A stretch of DNA of 24,221 nucleotides from contig JAUVGT010000013.1 of NCBI GenBank assembly GCA_030593645.1, positions 1 through 24,221 on the forward strand, written 5' to 3'. A model generated the notes under the pieces. The model had not been told where the DNA came from. It saw nothing but the letters and a program-made list of their open reading frames with translations, and searched no databases. The first letter of the stretch is position 1, and each line of letters opens with the position of its first letter. The DNA comes from Deltaproteobacteria bacterium. Lineage in GTDB: Bacteria; Desulfobacterota; Desulfobacteria; Desulfobacterales; JAUVGT01. The translations under genes and the position numbers were made by a program. Positions 17,836 to 24,221 of this stretch are shown one piece after another.

Positions 17836-19278
17836 ATGAAAATTGCCGTAGTAGGCGGCGGATACCGCTGCAGCAAACTTATCGATGTGGTCAAACAGCA
17901 TCGTTTTAAGGAAATCAATCCGGAAATTATCGCTGTCGCTGATTTAAAACATGACGTCCCCGGTATGCTCAAAGCAAAGAAAATGGGGCTGTATACCACA
18001 AATGATTATAATGATTTTTTTAAAAGAGACGATATTGACCTGATTATCGAACTGACCGGTAATATGGATATTTATAATGATATCCTGGCAAAGAAAAATA
18101 AAAATGTGCGCGCCATTTCAGATCTGACTGCGAAACTCTTCTGGGAAATTTCCCGCATCTCAACCCAGCAGAAAAAAACCGATCAGGAACTCCATGATAC
18201 AAAAGCCATGTACAAGGCCGTGCTCAACACACTGACTCATGAAGATGTTCTGGTAATCGCCATGAATTACAAAATACTCGATATAAACGAATCCCTTTTA
18301 AATAAACTGGGCCTTACCCGAGATGAAGTCATTGGACGATACTGTTACGAAATCACCCACCACCTGGATTCACCATGCACTGGTGAACACCACCCATGCC
18401 CGCTGATTAAAACAACGGAAACAAAAAAACACTTCACGACAACCCATATCCATCTGGATAAAAATAAAAAAGATATTTACTATTCAATTTCAACCTACCC
18501 CATACTTGAAGACGGCGATGTGGTGGGGGTAATTGAAATTTCCAGGGATATTTCGAAAGACATCAATATGCAAAAAGTAATGATGCAGCAGGAAAAACTG
18601 GCATCCATCGGTCGATTGTCTGCCGGTGTGGCCCATGAAATTAACAATCCATTAACCACCATTCTCACTTCTGCCATGCTGATACAGGAAGACTTAAAAC
18701 CTGACGATCCATTATATAAGGATCTGGAAACAATTGCCGGGGAAACGCTAAGATGCAGTAAAATCGTAATGAGTCTGCTCGATTTTGCACGACAGACTAA
18801 ACCGATAAAAAAGATCACCAACATTGTTCATATTATCGATGAAAGTATCCTCTTAACACGGAAACAGGCCGCATTCAAAGATGTTTCAGTGATCCGGGAC
18901 TTTGACGATGATGAAATCCGTATTCATGCGGACAAGGGACAGATTGAACAGTCATTGATTAACCTGATACTCAATGCCGCGGAAGCAACCCCGCCCGGAG
19001 GAGAAATCCATGTGGACATCAGCAAACCTTCCCACAGCAATGTTATAGAAATATCCGTCAAAGATACCGGCGAAGGTGTTTCCAAAGAAAACCTGGACAA
19101 ACTCTTTGACCCGTTTTTTACAACAAAGGAGAACGGAACAGGTCTGGGGTTATCAATCACCCATGGTATTATCGAACAACATGGCGGAAAAATAAAAGTA
19201 AAAAGCAAGCCGGGAATGGGCACTACTTTTACCATCTGTTTACCCCTTGAAAAGGGAAAAAAGTATGGCGACCGATAA
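17836..19278 (+). CDS. Sensor histidine kinase with N-terminal Rossmann and PAS domains
   Basis: 480-residue soluble histidine kinase without membrane helices. Seen: residues 1-100 begin MKIAVVGGGYRC and continue IIAVADLK...DIDLIIELTGN, the pattern of an NAD(P)-binding Rossmann domain of the dehydrogenase type; then a PAS domain (about 123-243) carrying CYEITHHLDSPC and EHHPCPL cysteines and histidines; then HisKA with phospho-acceptor H267 in GVAHEINNPL; then HATPase with NLILNAAEA, DTGEGV and GTGLGLSITHG. The start at 17836 has GGAG 7 nt upstream; ATGs at 17815 and 17830 are less well placed. The stop overlaps the regulator gene by 14 nt, so the pair is translated together. It may sense pyridine nucleotide or redox state (inference). 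Confidence 0.9.
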   Translation: MKIAVVGGGYRCSKLIDVVKQHRFKEINPEIIAVADLKHDVPGMLKAKKMGLYTTNDYNDFFKRDDIDLIIELTGNMDIYNDILAKKNKNVRAISDLTAKLFWEISRISTQQKKTDQELHDTKAMYKAVLNTLTHEDVLVIAMNYKILDINESLLNKLGLTRDEVIGRYCYEITHHLDSPCTGEHHPCPLIKTTETKKHFTTTHIHLDKNKKDIYYSISTYPILEDGDVVGVIEISRDISKDINMQKVMMQQEKLASIGRLSAGVAHEINNPLTTILTSAMLIQEDLKPDDPLYKDLETIAGETLRCSKIVMSLLDFARQTKPIKKITNIVHIIDESILLTRKQAAFKDVSVIRDFDDDEIRIHADKGQIEQSLINLILNAAEATPPGGEIHVDISKPSHSNVIEISVKDTGEGVSKENLDKLFDPFFTTKENGTGLGLSITHGIIEQHGGKIKVKSKPGMGTTFTICLPLEKGKKYGDR

Positions 19279-20689
19279 ATCCCCCCGAATTCTTGTAGTG
19301 GATGACGAACTGAATATCTGCAACAGCTGTATCAAAATATTAACGAAAACGGGCTGCAATGTCACATATGCGTTAAATGGATATGATGCATTAAAAATAG
19401 TAAATGAAAAACCGTTTGATGTGGTGATCACAGACCTCAAAATGAGCAGGCTGGGTGGCATGGAGGTTTTATCCCAAATCAGGGAAAATCACCCGGATAC
19501 CATGGTCATTGTGATAACCGGATATGCCTCTGTTTCTTCTGCTGTTGAGGTCATGAAAATGGGCGCGTTTGATTATCTGCCCAAGCCATTTACTCCCCAT
19601 GAACTGCGCAGTGTCGTAAAACAGGCTCTTTTTGAAAGAGAAATACGGATTCAAAACCGTCTGTTAAGTAAAGAGGGAGGTAAGAAAAAACCAACGTTGC
19701 ACCAGCTTATCGGTAAGAGTCCTAAGATTACGAAGGTCATCGATATGGTTGGAAAGGTGGCCCCGACTAAATCAACAGTCTTAATCTATGGCGAAAGTGG
19801 TACCGGTAAAGAACTCATCGCAAGGGCCGTACACGCGAACAGTAAAAGAAGCGATAAAGTATTTTTTGCGATTGACTGCGGGACGCTGACCGGGAACCTG
19901 CTTGAAAGTGAGCTCTTTGGGTATACTAAAGGGGCGTTTACCGGGGCTCACAAGAACAAAGACGGCATATTCAAACGGGCTCATAAGGGAACCGTGTTTC
20001 TTGATGAAATCAGCAATATCAGCCTTGAAGTCCAGGGAAAACTCCTCCGTTTCCTGGAAACGCGTGAATTCATTCCGCGTGGGGCATCGATGGTTGAAAG
20101 TGTTGATGTTCGCCTGATATTTGCAACCAATAAAAATCTTGAAGCGATGGTTAAGGAGGGTTCCTTTCGAGAAGATTTTTATTATCGGATTTTTGTCTAC
20201 CCGATCCCCCTCCCCCCTCTGAGCGAACGAAAGGGTGATATCCTGCCGATCGCCTATCATTTTCTCAAGCAGTTCTGCACAAATATGGATAAATCAATCA
20301 ACGGATTTTCCGATGACGCGGTAAACCGTTTAACTGAATATGACTGGCCCGGAAATGTAAGACAACTAAAAAATGTCATTGAGCGGGCCGTCATCCTTTG
20401 CGAGAAGGACCTGATTACCCATCGGGATCTTCCTTTACTCAGTGAGATAACCGATATCGAACATTTAATGGATCACATCCCGTTAAATAACGAAGAACTC
20501 AAAAAGATTAAAAAAGAAATAAGACAAAAAGCCGTTACAGGTATTGAAAAAAAATTCATTGTAAACGCGTTGATCAAAAATAATTGGAATATTACCACCG
20601 CGGCAAAGGATGTGGGTATGCAGCGGACTAATTTTCAGGGTTTATTAAAAAAATATAAAATAAAACGGCCGGTTAAACCGGACAACTAA
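19265..20689 (+). CDS. NtrC-type sigma-54-dependent response regulator
   Basis: 474 residues: receiver domain with D57 (VVITDLKMS) and K107 (LPKPF); AAA+ domain with Walker A GESGTGKE, sigma-54 contact loop GAFTGA (223-228), Walker B TVFLDEIS and the arginine-containing FREDFYYRI block; and a Fis-type helix-turn-helix at the C terminus (WNITTAAKDVGMQRTNFQGLL). It should be phosphorylated by the adjacent kinase and activate sigma-54 promoters. The start at 19265 is chosen for AAGGGA 7 nt upstream and overlaps the kinase gene. The receiver motif after the aspartate is MSRLGG instead of the common MPGxxG. The next promoter downstream is of the type it would activate. Confidence 0.95.
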   Translation: MATDKSPRILVVDDELNICNSCIKILTKTGCNVTYALNGYDALKIVNEKPFDVVITDLKMSRLGGMEVLSQIRENHPDTMVIVITGYASVSSAVEVMKMGAFDYLPKPFTPHELRSVVKQALFEREIRIQNRLLSKEGGKKKPTLHQLIGKSPKITKVIDMVGKVAPTKSTVLIYGESGTGKELIARAVHANSKRSDKVFFAIDCGTLTGNLLESELFGYTKGAFTGAHKNKDGIFKRAHKGTVFLDEISNISLEVQGKLLRFLETREFIPRGASMVESVDVRLIFATNKNLEAMVKEGSFREDFYYRIFVYPIPLPPLSERKGDILPIAYHFLKQFCTNMDKSINGFSDDAVNRLTEYDWPGNVRQLKNVIERAVILCEKDLITHRDLPLLSEITDIEHLMDHIPLNNEELKKIKKEIRQKAVTGIEKKFIVNALIKNNWNITTAAKDVGMQRTNFQGLLKKYKIKRPVKPDN

Positions 20690-20734
20690 ACACTTCAAAC
20701 CGCACAATTGCTGCCCGTAAAAATTATTATACCG

Positions 20735-20753
20735 TGTATATTTTTTATATACA
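20735..20753. promoter_or_regulatory. Distal 19-bp dyad, putative activator site
   Basis: TGTATATTTTTTATATACA: 7-bp perfect arms around a 5-bp T tract. An identical copy lies 138 bp downstream. It is about 211 bp upstream of the -24 element, a normal distance for sigma-54 enhancer sites bound by NtrC-type proteins such as the one encoded just upstream. Confidence 0.7.
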
Positions 20754-20872
20754 TCCTGACAAAAACAGTCACCCCAATCACCTCTGAAACCATTTCCCCG
20801 TAATTCCAGATATTTATAAGTCTGTATTCACATATGACCGCCTTTTTAAATGGGGTTAGCATGTGTTATAAT

Positions 20873-20891
20873 TGTATATTTTTTATATACA
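20873..20891. promoter_or_regulatory. Proximal 19-bp dyad, putative activator site
   Basis: Identical to the distal dyad in all 19 bases, and starts about 90 bp before the -24 element. Exact conservation of both symmetric copies in otherwise diverse AT-rich DNA argues for a specific binding site. Confidence 0.72.
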
Positions 20892-20963
20892 TATTCTTGA
20901 ATCATTGGTTGCCGGTTTTTTAAAACACCTATTATTTCAACCGTTTACAACCTTATCAAAACC

Positions 20964-20978
20964 TGGCACGGAACCTGC
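20964..20978 (+). promoter_or_regulatory. Sigma-54 (-24/-12) promoter
   Basis: TGGCACGGAACCTGC: GG and GC dinucleotides separated by exactly 10 bp, with a full TGGCACG -24 half. Transcription should start near 20989-20991, about 35 nt before the ATG of the double-receiver gene. Confidence 0.85.
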
Positions 20979-21023
20979 TATTCTTATCATCAAACCAATC
21001 ATATTATTGAAACGGAGGAAACC

Positions 21024-22268
21024 ATGCAGACCGTCCCCAAAATTATTGTCGTCGATGATGAAAACCAGATTTGCAGCAATGTTGAAAAAATACTCTCAAA
21101 AAATAATTTTGAAATTACCCGCGCGTTAAGCGCGGCCGAAGCAATTGAAAAAATGGCACAGGAATCATATTCCCTTCTTATATCCGATATTGTGATGCCC
21201 GGGAAAAATGGGCTGGAACTTCTCAAACTGGTCAAAGAACAATGGCCCCTGACCAAAGCAATCATGATGACTGCCTATGCCTCCACGGATACGGCCATGA
21301 AAGCAATCCGGCTTGGTGCACTCGATTATATATCCAAACCATTCACACCGGAGGAATTAAGGTCCACGGTTCAAAAAGCCCTTGATGGGGAACTGAAGGA
21401 ATCTCCCGCCGCCGCTGATGAGTTGGAAACCATAGATGTCATTGATATCGATATACCCTTTGATGCAGGTGAAGTGGCCGAACAGATAGGCGATGAATAT
21501 ACAAATATGATGGGCCGGTCAGATATGCCCATTGTGGAAGTGAAGATGCCGAACCAACTGGAAAATTATTGCGAAATGGGCGATATGGTCTGTGACATTT
21601 TTAAAAAACTGGGTGCCACCTGTAAAGGCGGCACAAAGACCGGGGAGTGCCCGCAAAAAAAAGCAAAAAAGAGAAAAGGCAAAAAAGCAAAAGGTTTTAA
21701 CGGAAAAAAACTGATTGGAATTGACATGCCTTTTGACTACAAAGAAGTAGCCGCGGTCACAGGCCCGGAATACATTTATCACCTGGAAAGTGAAGGCGTG
21801 GCGTTTGTCCCCTATGAGGAATTGAAGAAAAATATTGAAAAACGGATGCGCCGGATGGATCAACCGGAAAATGTGGTTCGTGTGTTCCCTTCAGAACCGA
21901 ATCTCAGGAACATTCTTGTCATCGATGATGAAGTTGCCGTAAATAATAATATCCGAAAAATATTGAACAAAAAAGGATTCCACGTGGATCAGGCTATTAC
22001 AAAAGATGAAGCCATAGATCGAATTTCGTCCCAAAACTATAAACTGGTTCTTCTCGATTTAAGGATACCCGGAGTACAGGGGCTTGATCTGTTGAAACAT
22101 ATTCGGGATCATCAGCCGAATGCCAGAGTCATAATCATTACCGGCTATGCCAGCATTGAAACAGCGGTGGAAAGCGCAAGGCTGGGAGTCGTCGATTACC
22201 TTGCAAAGCCATTTACACCGAATGAAGTCCGTGATGCTGCTGAAAAAGCCTTTAGGATGGCGGCATGA
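21024..22268 (+). CDS. Double-receiver protein with a repeated linker motif
   Basis: 414 residues: receiver 1 (about 5-122, D55 in LLISDIVMPGKNG, K105 in ISKPF), a central region (about 135-290), and receiver 2 (about 295-412, D345 in LVLLDLRIPGVQG, K395 in LAKPF). No DNA-binding, kinase or enzymatic output domain is visible. The central region contains two similar blocks, DIDIPFDAGEVAEQIGDEY (141-159) and GIDMPFDYKEVAAVTGPEY (232-250), with a lysine-rich stretch and several cysteines between them. GGAGG precedes the ATG by about 5 nt. Transcription is probably from the sigma-54 promoter. It may serve as a phosphate sink or relay, or act through protein contacts; the function is not known. 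Confidence 0.9.
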   Translation: MQTVPKIIVVDDENQICSNVEKILSKNNFEITRALSAAEAIEKMAQESYSLLISDIVMPGKNGLELLKLVKEQWPLTKAIMMTAYASTDTAMKAIRLGALDYISKPFTPEELRSTVQKALDGELKESPAAADELETIDVIDIDIPFDAGEVAEQIGDEYTNMMGRSDMPIVEVKMPNQLENYCEMGDMVCDIFKKLGATCKGGTKTGECPQKKAKKRKGKKAKGFNGKKLIGIDMPFDYKEVAAVTGPEYIYHLESEGVAFVPYEELKKNIEKRMRRMDQPENVVRVFPSEPNLRNILVIDDEVAVNNNIRKILNKKGFHVDQAITKDEAIDRISSQNYKLVLLDLRIPGVQGLDLLKHIRDHQPNARVIIITGYASIETAVESARLGVVDYLAKPFTPNEVRDAAEKAFRMAA

Positions 22269-22314
22269 GTTAGCAGTTAGCTCTTGGCTCCTAGTTGTTG
22301 GCTCTTTGCAGAAA

Positions 22315-22336
22315 GGGCGAACTCACAGGTTCGCCC
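22315..22336 (+). terminator. Hairpin after the double-receiver gene, possible terminator
   Basis: GGGCGAAC-TCACAG-GTTCGCCC is a perfect 8-bp stem 46 bp after the stop codon. It is followed by C's rather than a T run, so it may be a repeat-derived hairpin instead of an intrinsic terminator. Confidence 0.4.
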
Positions 22337-22364
22337 CCCCATAAGCGCTAAGTTGTGGACTTAA

Positions 22365-22390
22365 CGTCATTCCGGCGAAGGCCGGAATCC
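22365..22390. repeat. REP-like palindrome
   Basis: ATTCCGGC-GAAG-GCCGGAAT forms a perfect 8-bp stem with a 4-nt loop. The surrounding CGTCATTCC...GGAATCC pattern matches a short palindrome that I recall as dispersed in many proteobacterial genomes. Copy number here cannot be checked. Confidence 0.55.
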
Positions 22391-22444
22391 TGTCAGATGG
22401 CCATATAATAGGAGTTCCACCCGTTTAGAATGACTACTTATAAT

Positions 22445-22486
22445 CGTACTCGAATATCCTGATATAGAGCTCCTATATCGAGTACG
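22445..22486. repeat. Nested inverted repeat
   Basis: Outer arms CGTACTCG (22445-22452) and CGAGTACG (22479-22486) enclose inner arms GATATAG (22461-22467) and CTATATC (22473-22479). The right arms share one base. It is followed by another partial copy of the CGAGTAC arm. This could be a cruciform, a mobile-element remnant or a binding site. Confidence 0.45.
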
Positions 22487-22541
22487 AGTACCGTTTCTCT
22501 GAGCACGCGTAACGTTTCACTTATACAAGTACGATTTAAAA

Positions 22542-22558
22542 GAAGACAAAGCGTCTTC
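22542..22558. repeat. Short hairpin in repeat-rich region
   Basis: GAAGAC-AAAGC-GTCTTC, a 6-bp stem with a 5-nt loop, precedes GC-rich, non-coding sequence that looks like degenerate dispersed repeat material. Confidence 0.3.
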
Positions 22559-22778
22559 CATCCACCGTCGCCAAGGCTTCCGACTTCGCTATAGCTACGC
22601 CCCGGCAAGCATTCATATTTCCCTGTCGACCGTACAGAACAATGCGGCGTGCCTTAAACTGTCAAATTATATAAAATTCAAAAAATATATTTCCCTCATT
22701 TATTCAGCTAACCTTTCAATTTTTATAACAATTACATTTCACCATATGAAAAGTGCTATTCATATAATCTGAATTTTA

Positions 22779-22807
22779 TTGACAAGATTTTACCTCTTCT
22801 ATAAATT
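22779..22807 (+). promoter_or_regulatory. Sigma-70-like promoter before the hdrA fragment
   Basis: TTGACA (22779-22784), 17-bp spacer, TAAATT (22802-22807). It lies about 94 bp before the ATG. The -35 is consensus and the -10 is approximate; an overlapping TATAAA at 22800 is an alternative -10 with a 15-bp spacer. Confidence 0.5.
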
Positions 22808-22823
22808 GTAGAATTCACCAGTC

Positions 22824-22848
22824 ATGACCCTTGTTATTATCAGGTCAT
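22824..22848. promoter_or_regulatory. Inverted repeat just downstream of the promoter, possible operator
   Basis: ATGACC-N13-GGTCAT, flanked by CAGT and ACTG that nearly extend the symmetry. Its position just after the expected transcription start suits a repressor site or an mRNA 5' structure. No regulator can be named. Confidence 0.4.
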
Positions 22849-22900
22849 AAACTGTTGTTATTATTATTAATTATCATTTCGATCATCAGGAGAAATAAAG

Positions 22901-23284
22901 ATGCCTAAGAAGGATGTTATTGGTTCAGTATTGGTTGTCGGCGGCGGGATTGCGGGTATGCAATCCGCCCTGGATTTAGCCAACTCCGGTTATTATGTTT
23001 ACCTCCTCGAAAAATCTCCCTCAATTGGAGGTGTCATGTCACAGCTTGACAAGACATTTCCCACCAACGACTGCGCGATGTGAATTATCTCTCCGGTACT
23101 GGTCGAGGTCGGCCGGCATTTAAACATCGAGTTGATTACCTATTCAGATCTTGAAGATGTAAAGGGATCACCAGGCAACTTCAAGGTAAAGATCAGAAAA
23201 CGGGCCCGCAGCATTGATATGGAAAAGTGTACCGGCTGCGGTGCGTGCGTTGAAAACTGCCCGGTCGTTCAATACGCTGTTTAA
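22901..23284 (+). CDS. Short selenocysteine-containing HdrA N-terminal fragment
   Basis: 127 codons if the UGA at 23081-23083 (codon 61) is read as selenocysteine. The sequence matches the N terminus of HdrA: VVGGGIAGMQSALDLANSGYYV, LDKTFPTNDCAM-UGA-IISP, LVEVGRHLNIEL, and a complete 4Fe-4S motif CTGCGACVENCP. It then ends at TAA where full HdrA proteins continue for hundreds of residues. AGGAG stands 8 nt before the ATG and a promoter-like sequence lies upstream. The stop falls inside three 10-bp tandem repeats. It is either a functional mini-protein able to hold one cluster and Sec, or a truncated hdrA; conservation of the Sec context favours recent function. It precedes nuoE by 77 bp. Confidence 0.75.
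23081..23116 (+). promoter_or_regulatory. UGA recoding site with SECIS-like hairpin, second copy
   Basis: The UGA is followed after 15 nt by CTGGTCGAGGTCGGCCGG (23099-23116), identical to the hairpin in the left hdrA gene and at the same distance. The six-pair stem carries a GAGGUC loop. Identity of the hairpin while neighbouring codons differ supports selection on RNA structure, although the encoded LVEVGR is also conserved in the family. Confidence 0.68.
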
Positions 23285-23303
23285 CGCTGTTTAACGCGGT
23301 TTA
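23274..23303. repeat. Three tandem 10-bp repeats at the end of the hdrA fragment
   Basis: Two exact copies of ACGCTGTTTA and one with a single change (ACGCGGTTTA). The TAA stop of the fragment begins in the first copy and ends on the first base of the second. Slippage or a repair event here could have truncated a longer hdrA. Confidence 0.75.
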
Positions 23304-23361
23304 GAAAGAAAATGGTCGTTACATACTATGGCCCAAATGAAGCAATGTTAGGAGAAAATAG

Positions 23362-23859
23362 ATGAATCAGTCGAGCTTACAGGATCATTGTCAAGAACCT
23401 GATATCGATTATAGGAAACTGGACGATATAATCGAAAACGAGTTTAACAATGAAAAAGAAAACCTGATAATGATACTTCAAGCCATTCAAAGAACCTATA
23501 ATTATCTTCCCAAACAGGCGCTGACGTATCTCTCAACAAAAATCGGCATTCCATTCAGCCAACTTTACGGTGTGGCAACATTCTATAAAACGTTCAGTCT
23601 TGAACCGAGAGGTAAAAATATCGTTTCAATCTGCCTGGGCACAGCCTGCCATGTCAGGGGCGGCGCAAGGGTCCATGAAAAAATTGAAGATTTACTCCAA
23701 ATCAAAGACGGGGAAACCTCTGAAGATAAACTATTCACTCTGGAATCTGTGCGCTGCATTGGCTGCTGCAGCCTCGGTCCTGTTGTGAAAATTAATGAAG
23801 ACATGCATGGCCGGCTGGCCACCGATGAAGTATCAAAGATTCTTGAGCAATATAAATGA
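23362..23859 (+). CDS. nuoE: NuoE-type 2Fe-2S thioredoxin-like subunit
   Basis: 165 residues of the complex I 24-kDa / HydC / HndA family. An N-terminal helical bundle (LMILQAIQRTYNYLPKQALTYLS, GVATFYKTFSLEPRG) precedes a thioredoxin-like domain with the 2Fe-2S cysteines CLGTACHVRG and CIGCCSLGP. It works with a NuoF-type flavoprotein in NADH oxidation or NAD+ reduction, in complex I, bifurcating hydrogenases, formate dehydrogenases or Hdr-linked modules. AGGAG lies 8 nt before the ATG. The neighbouring hdrA fragment and nuoF point to an Hdr- or Bam-type electron-transfer module rather than complex I; what lies beyond the window would decide. Confidence 0.93.
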   Translation: MNQSSLQDHCQEPDIDYRKLDDIIENEFNNEKENLIMILQAIQRTYNYLPKQALTYLSTKIGIPFSQLYGVATFYKTFSLEPRGKNIVSICLGTACHVRGGARVHEKIEDLLQIKDGETSEDKLFTLESVRCIGCCSLGPVVKINEDMHGRLATDEVSKILEQYK

Positions 23860-23883
23860 AAAAGTTAAACGAGGTTATGTAAC

Positions 23884-24221
23884 ATGAAAATCCTGTCTGC
23901 CAAAGACTTAGAATCGATAAGCATTGAATACCAAAAAAGGATCTACACCCCCGAATCAATCAAAGTAAACATAGGTATGGCCTCCTGCGGTATCGCGGCA
24001 GGGGCGCAAGCGGCTTTTGAAAAAGCCGCTAAGACCTTTGAGGGAGATGATACGATCCAGATTTGTCAAACCGGGTGCATCGGCTTTTGTGAAGCAGAAC
24101 CTCTGGTTGAAATAATCAAAAGCGGCAAACCAAGACTCGTATATAAAGGTGTTACAGAAGATAAAATTCTCGATGTCATTTCAGATTATTCGGAAGGTCC
24201 TTCCAAAAAAAAATGGATTGT
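23884..24221 (+). CDS. nuoF: NuoF-type NADH-binding subunit, N-terminal part
   Basis: 112 codons in the window, open to the right edge. The visible part is a thioredoxin-like 2Fe-2S domain (MASCGIAAGAQAAFE, ICQTGCIGFCEAEPLVEI) of the kind fused to the N terminus of NuoF/HydB/HndC-type FMN proteins. The FMN/NADH domain would follow outside the window. AGG lies about 10 nt before the ATG, 24 bp after nuoE. The reading as NuoF is inferred from the extra domain and from the nuoE neighbour; a stand-alone thioredoxin-like ferredoxin (HndB type) is the alternative. Confidence 0.8.
   Translation, partial: MKILSAKDLESISIEYQKRIYTPESIKVNIGMASCGIAAGAQAAFEKAAKTFEGDDTIQICQTGCIGFCEAEPLVEIIKSGKPRLVYKGVTEDKILDVISDYSEGPSKKKWI

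Larger units (their letters stand above)
20690..21023. other. Regulatory intergenic region with paired dyads and sigma-54 promoter
   Basis: 334 bp without a gene. It holds two identical 19-bp dyads (20735-20753 and 20873-20891) and a -24/-12 promoter (20964-20978), which are listed separately. Confidence 0.8.
22269..22900. other. 632-bp repeat-rich intergenic region
   Basis: No gene is seen. From left to right it holds a GGGCGAAC hairpin, an ATTCCGGC hairpin, a nested CGTACTCG/GATATAG inverted repeat, a GAAGAC hairpin, then AT-rich DNA with a sigma-70-like promoter and an inverted repeat before the hdrA fragment. The most distinct elements are listed separately. Confidence 0.6.

Noticed and set aside
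20669..20681. CCGGTTAAACCGG as terminator of the regulator gene
   Set aside because: It lies inside the last codons, has almost no loop with full pairing, and has no T run after it.
1..24221. CRISPR arrays, tRNA or rRNA genes, transposases
   Set aside because: No regularly spaced repeats, no cloverleaf- or rRNA-like segments noticed, and no transposase- or integrase-like protein.

Overview
The window most likely comes from a strictly anaerobic, Desulfobacterales-type member of the Desulfobacterota (a sulfate reducer or close relative). The reasons are the heterodisulfide-reductase-like proteins, two of them with an in-frame UGA at the conserved HdrA cysteine; NuoE/NuoF-type NADH modules; an MBH/Mrp-type membrane cluster; sigma-54 two-component regulation; and moderately AT-rich DNA. 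This is inferred from gene content; there is no rRNA or other taxonomic marker.

Layout. (1) 1-4951, minus strand: a stand-alone cNMP-binding-like protein (4448-4951), a 125-bp palindromic element (4301-4425), an HdrC/HdrB fusion (3081-4202), and a very long HdrA with an inserted GltD-type NADPH:flavin module that runs off the left edge. Its reading frame is open from 2965 to base 1 apart from one UGA at 2786-2788, read here as selenocysteine. (2) 5768-16232, minus strand: thirteen genes for an Mrp/MBH-like ion-translocating membrane complex. The order of transcription is mrpE, mrpF, mrpG, mbhD-like, mbhE-mrpB fusion, mrpC, a cNMP-binding-like protein, mrpD, a second MrpD/NuoM-like subunit, two tiny membrane proteins, a NuoL-like subunit and a NuoM-like subunit. 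Four subunits are antiporter-like and no hydrogenase or peripheral-arm gene is present. (3) 16422-17081, minus strand: an unrecognised internally duplicated protein. (4) 17836-22268, plus strand: a histidine kinase with an N-terminal Rossmann domain, a sigma-54-dependent NtrC-type regulator, then a promoter region holding two identical 19-bp dyads and a textbook -24/-12 promoter in front of a gene for a double-receiver protein without an obvious output domain. (5) 22269-22900: repeat-rich non-coding DNA and a promoter. (6) 22901-24221, plus strand: a short second UGA-containing HdrA fragment, nuoE, and the start of a nuoF-type gene.

How it may fit together (inference): the two flanking Hdr/Nuo loci are soluble electron-transfer modules that connect NAD(P)H, ferredoxin and disulfide- or quinone-type acceptors. 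The central cluster is the membrane arm of an Na+/H+-translocating complex. The kinase/regulator pair, whose sensor has a dinucleotide-binding-like domain, could report redox state and switch on the double-receiver gene through the two dyads. The parts that most deserve a second look are the paired selenocysteine HdrA genes, the four-antiporter membrane complex with two lysine-to-asparagine changes in adjacent subunits, and the compact sigma-54 circuit.
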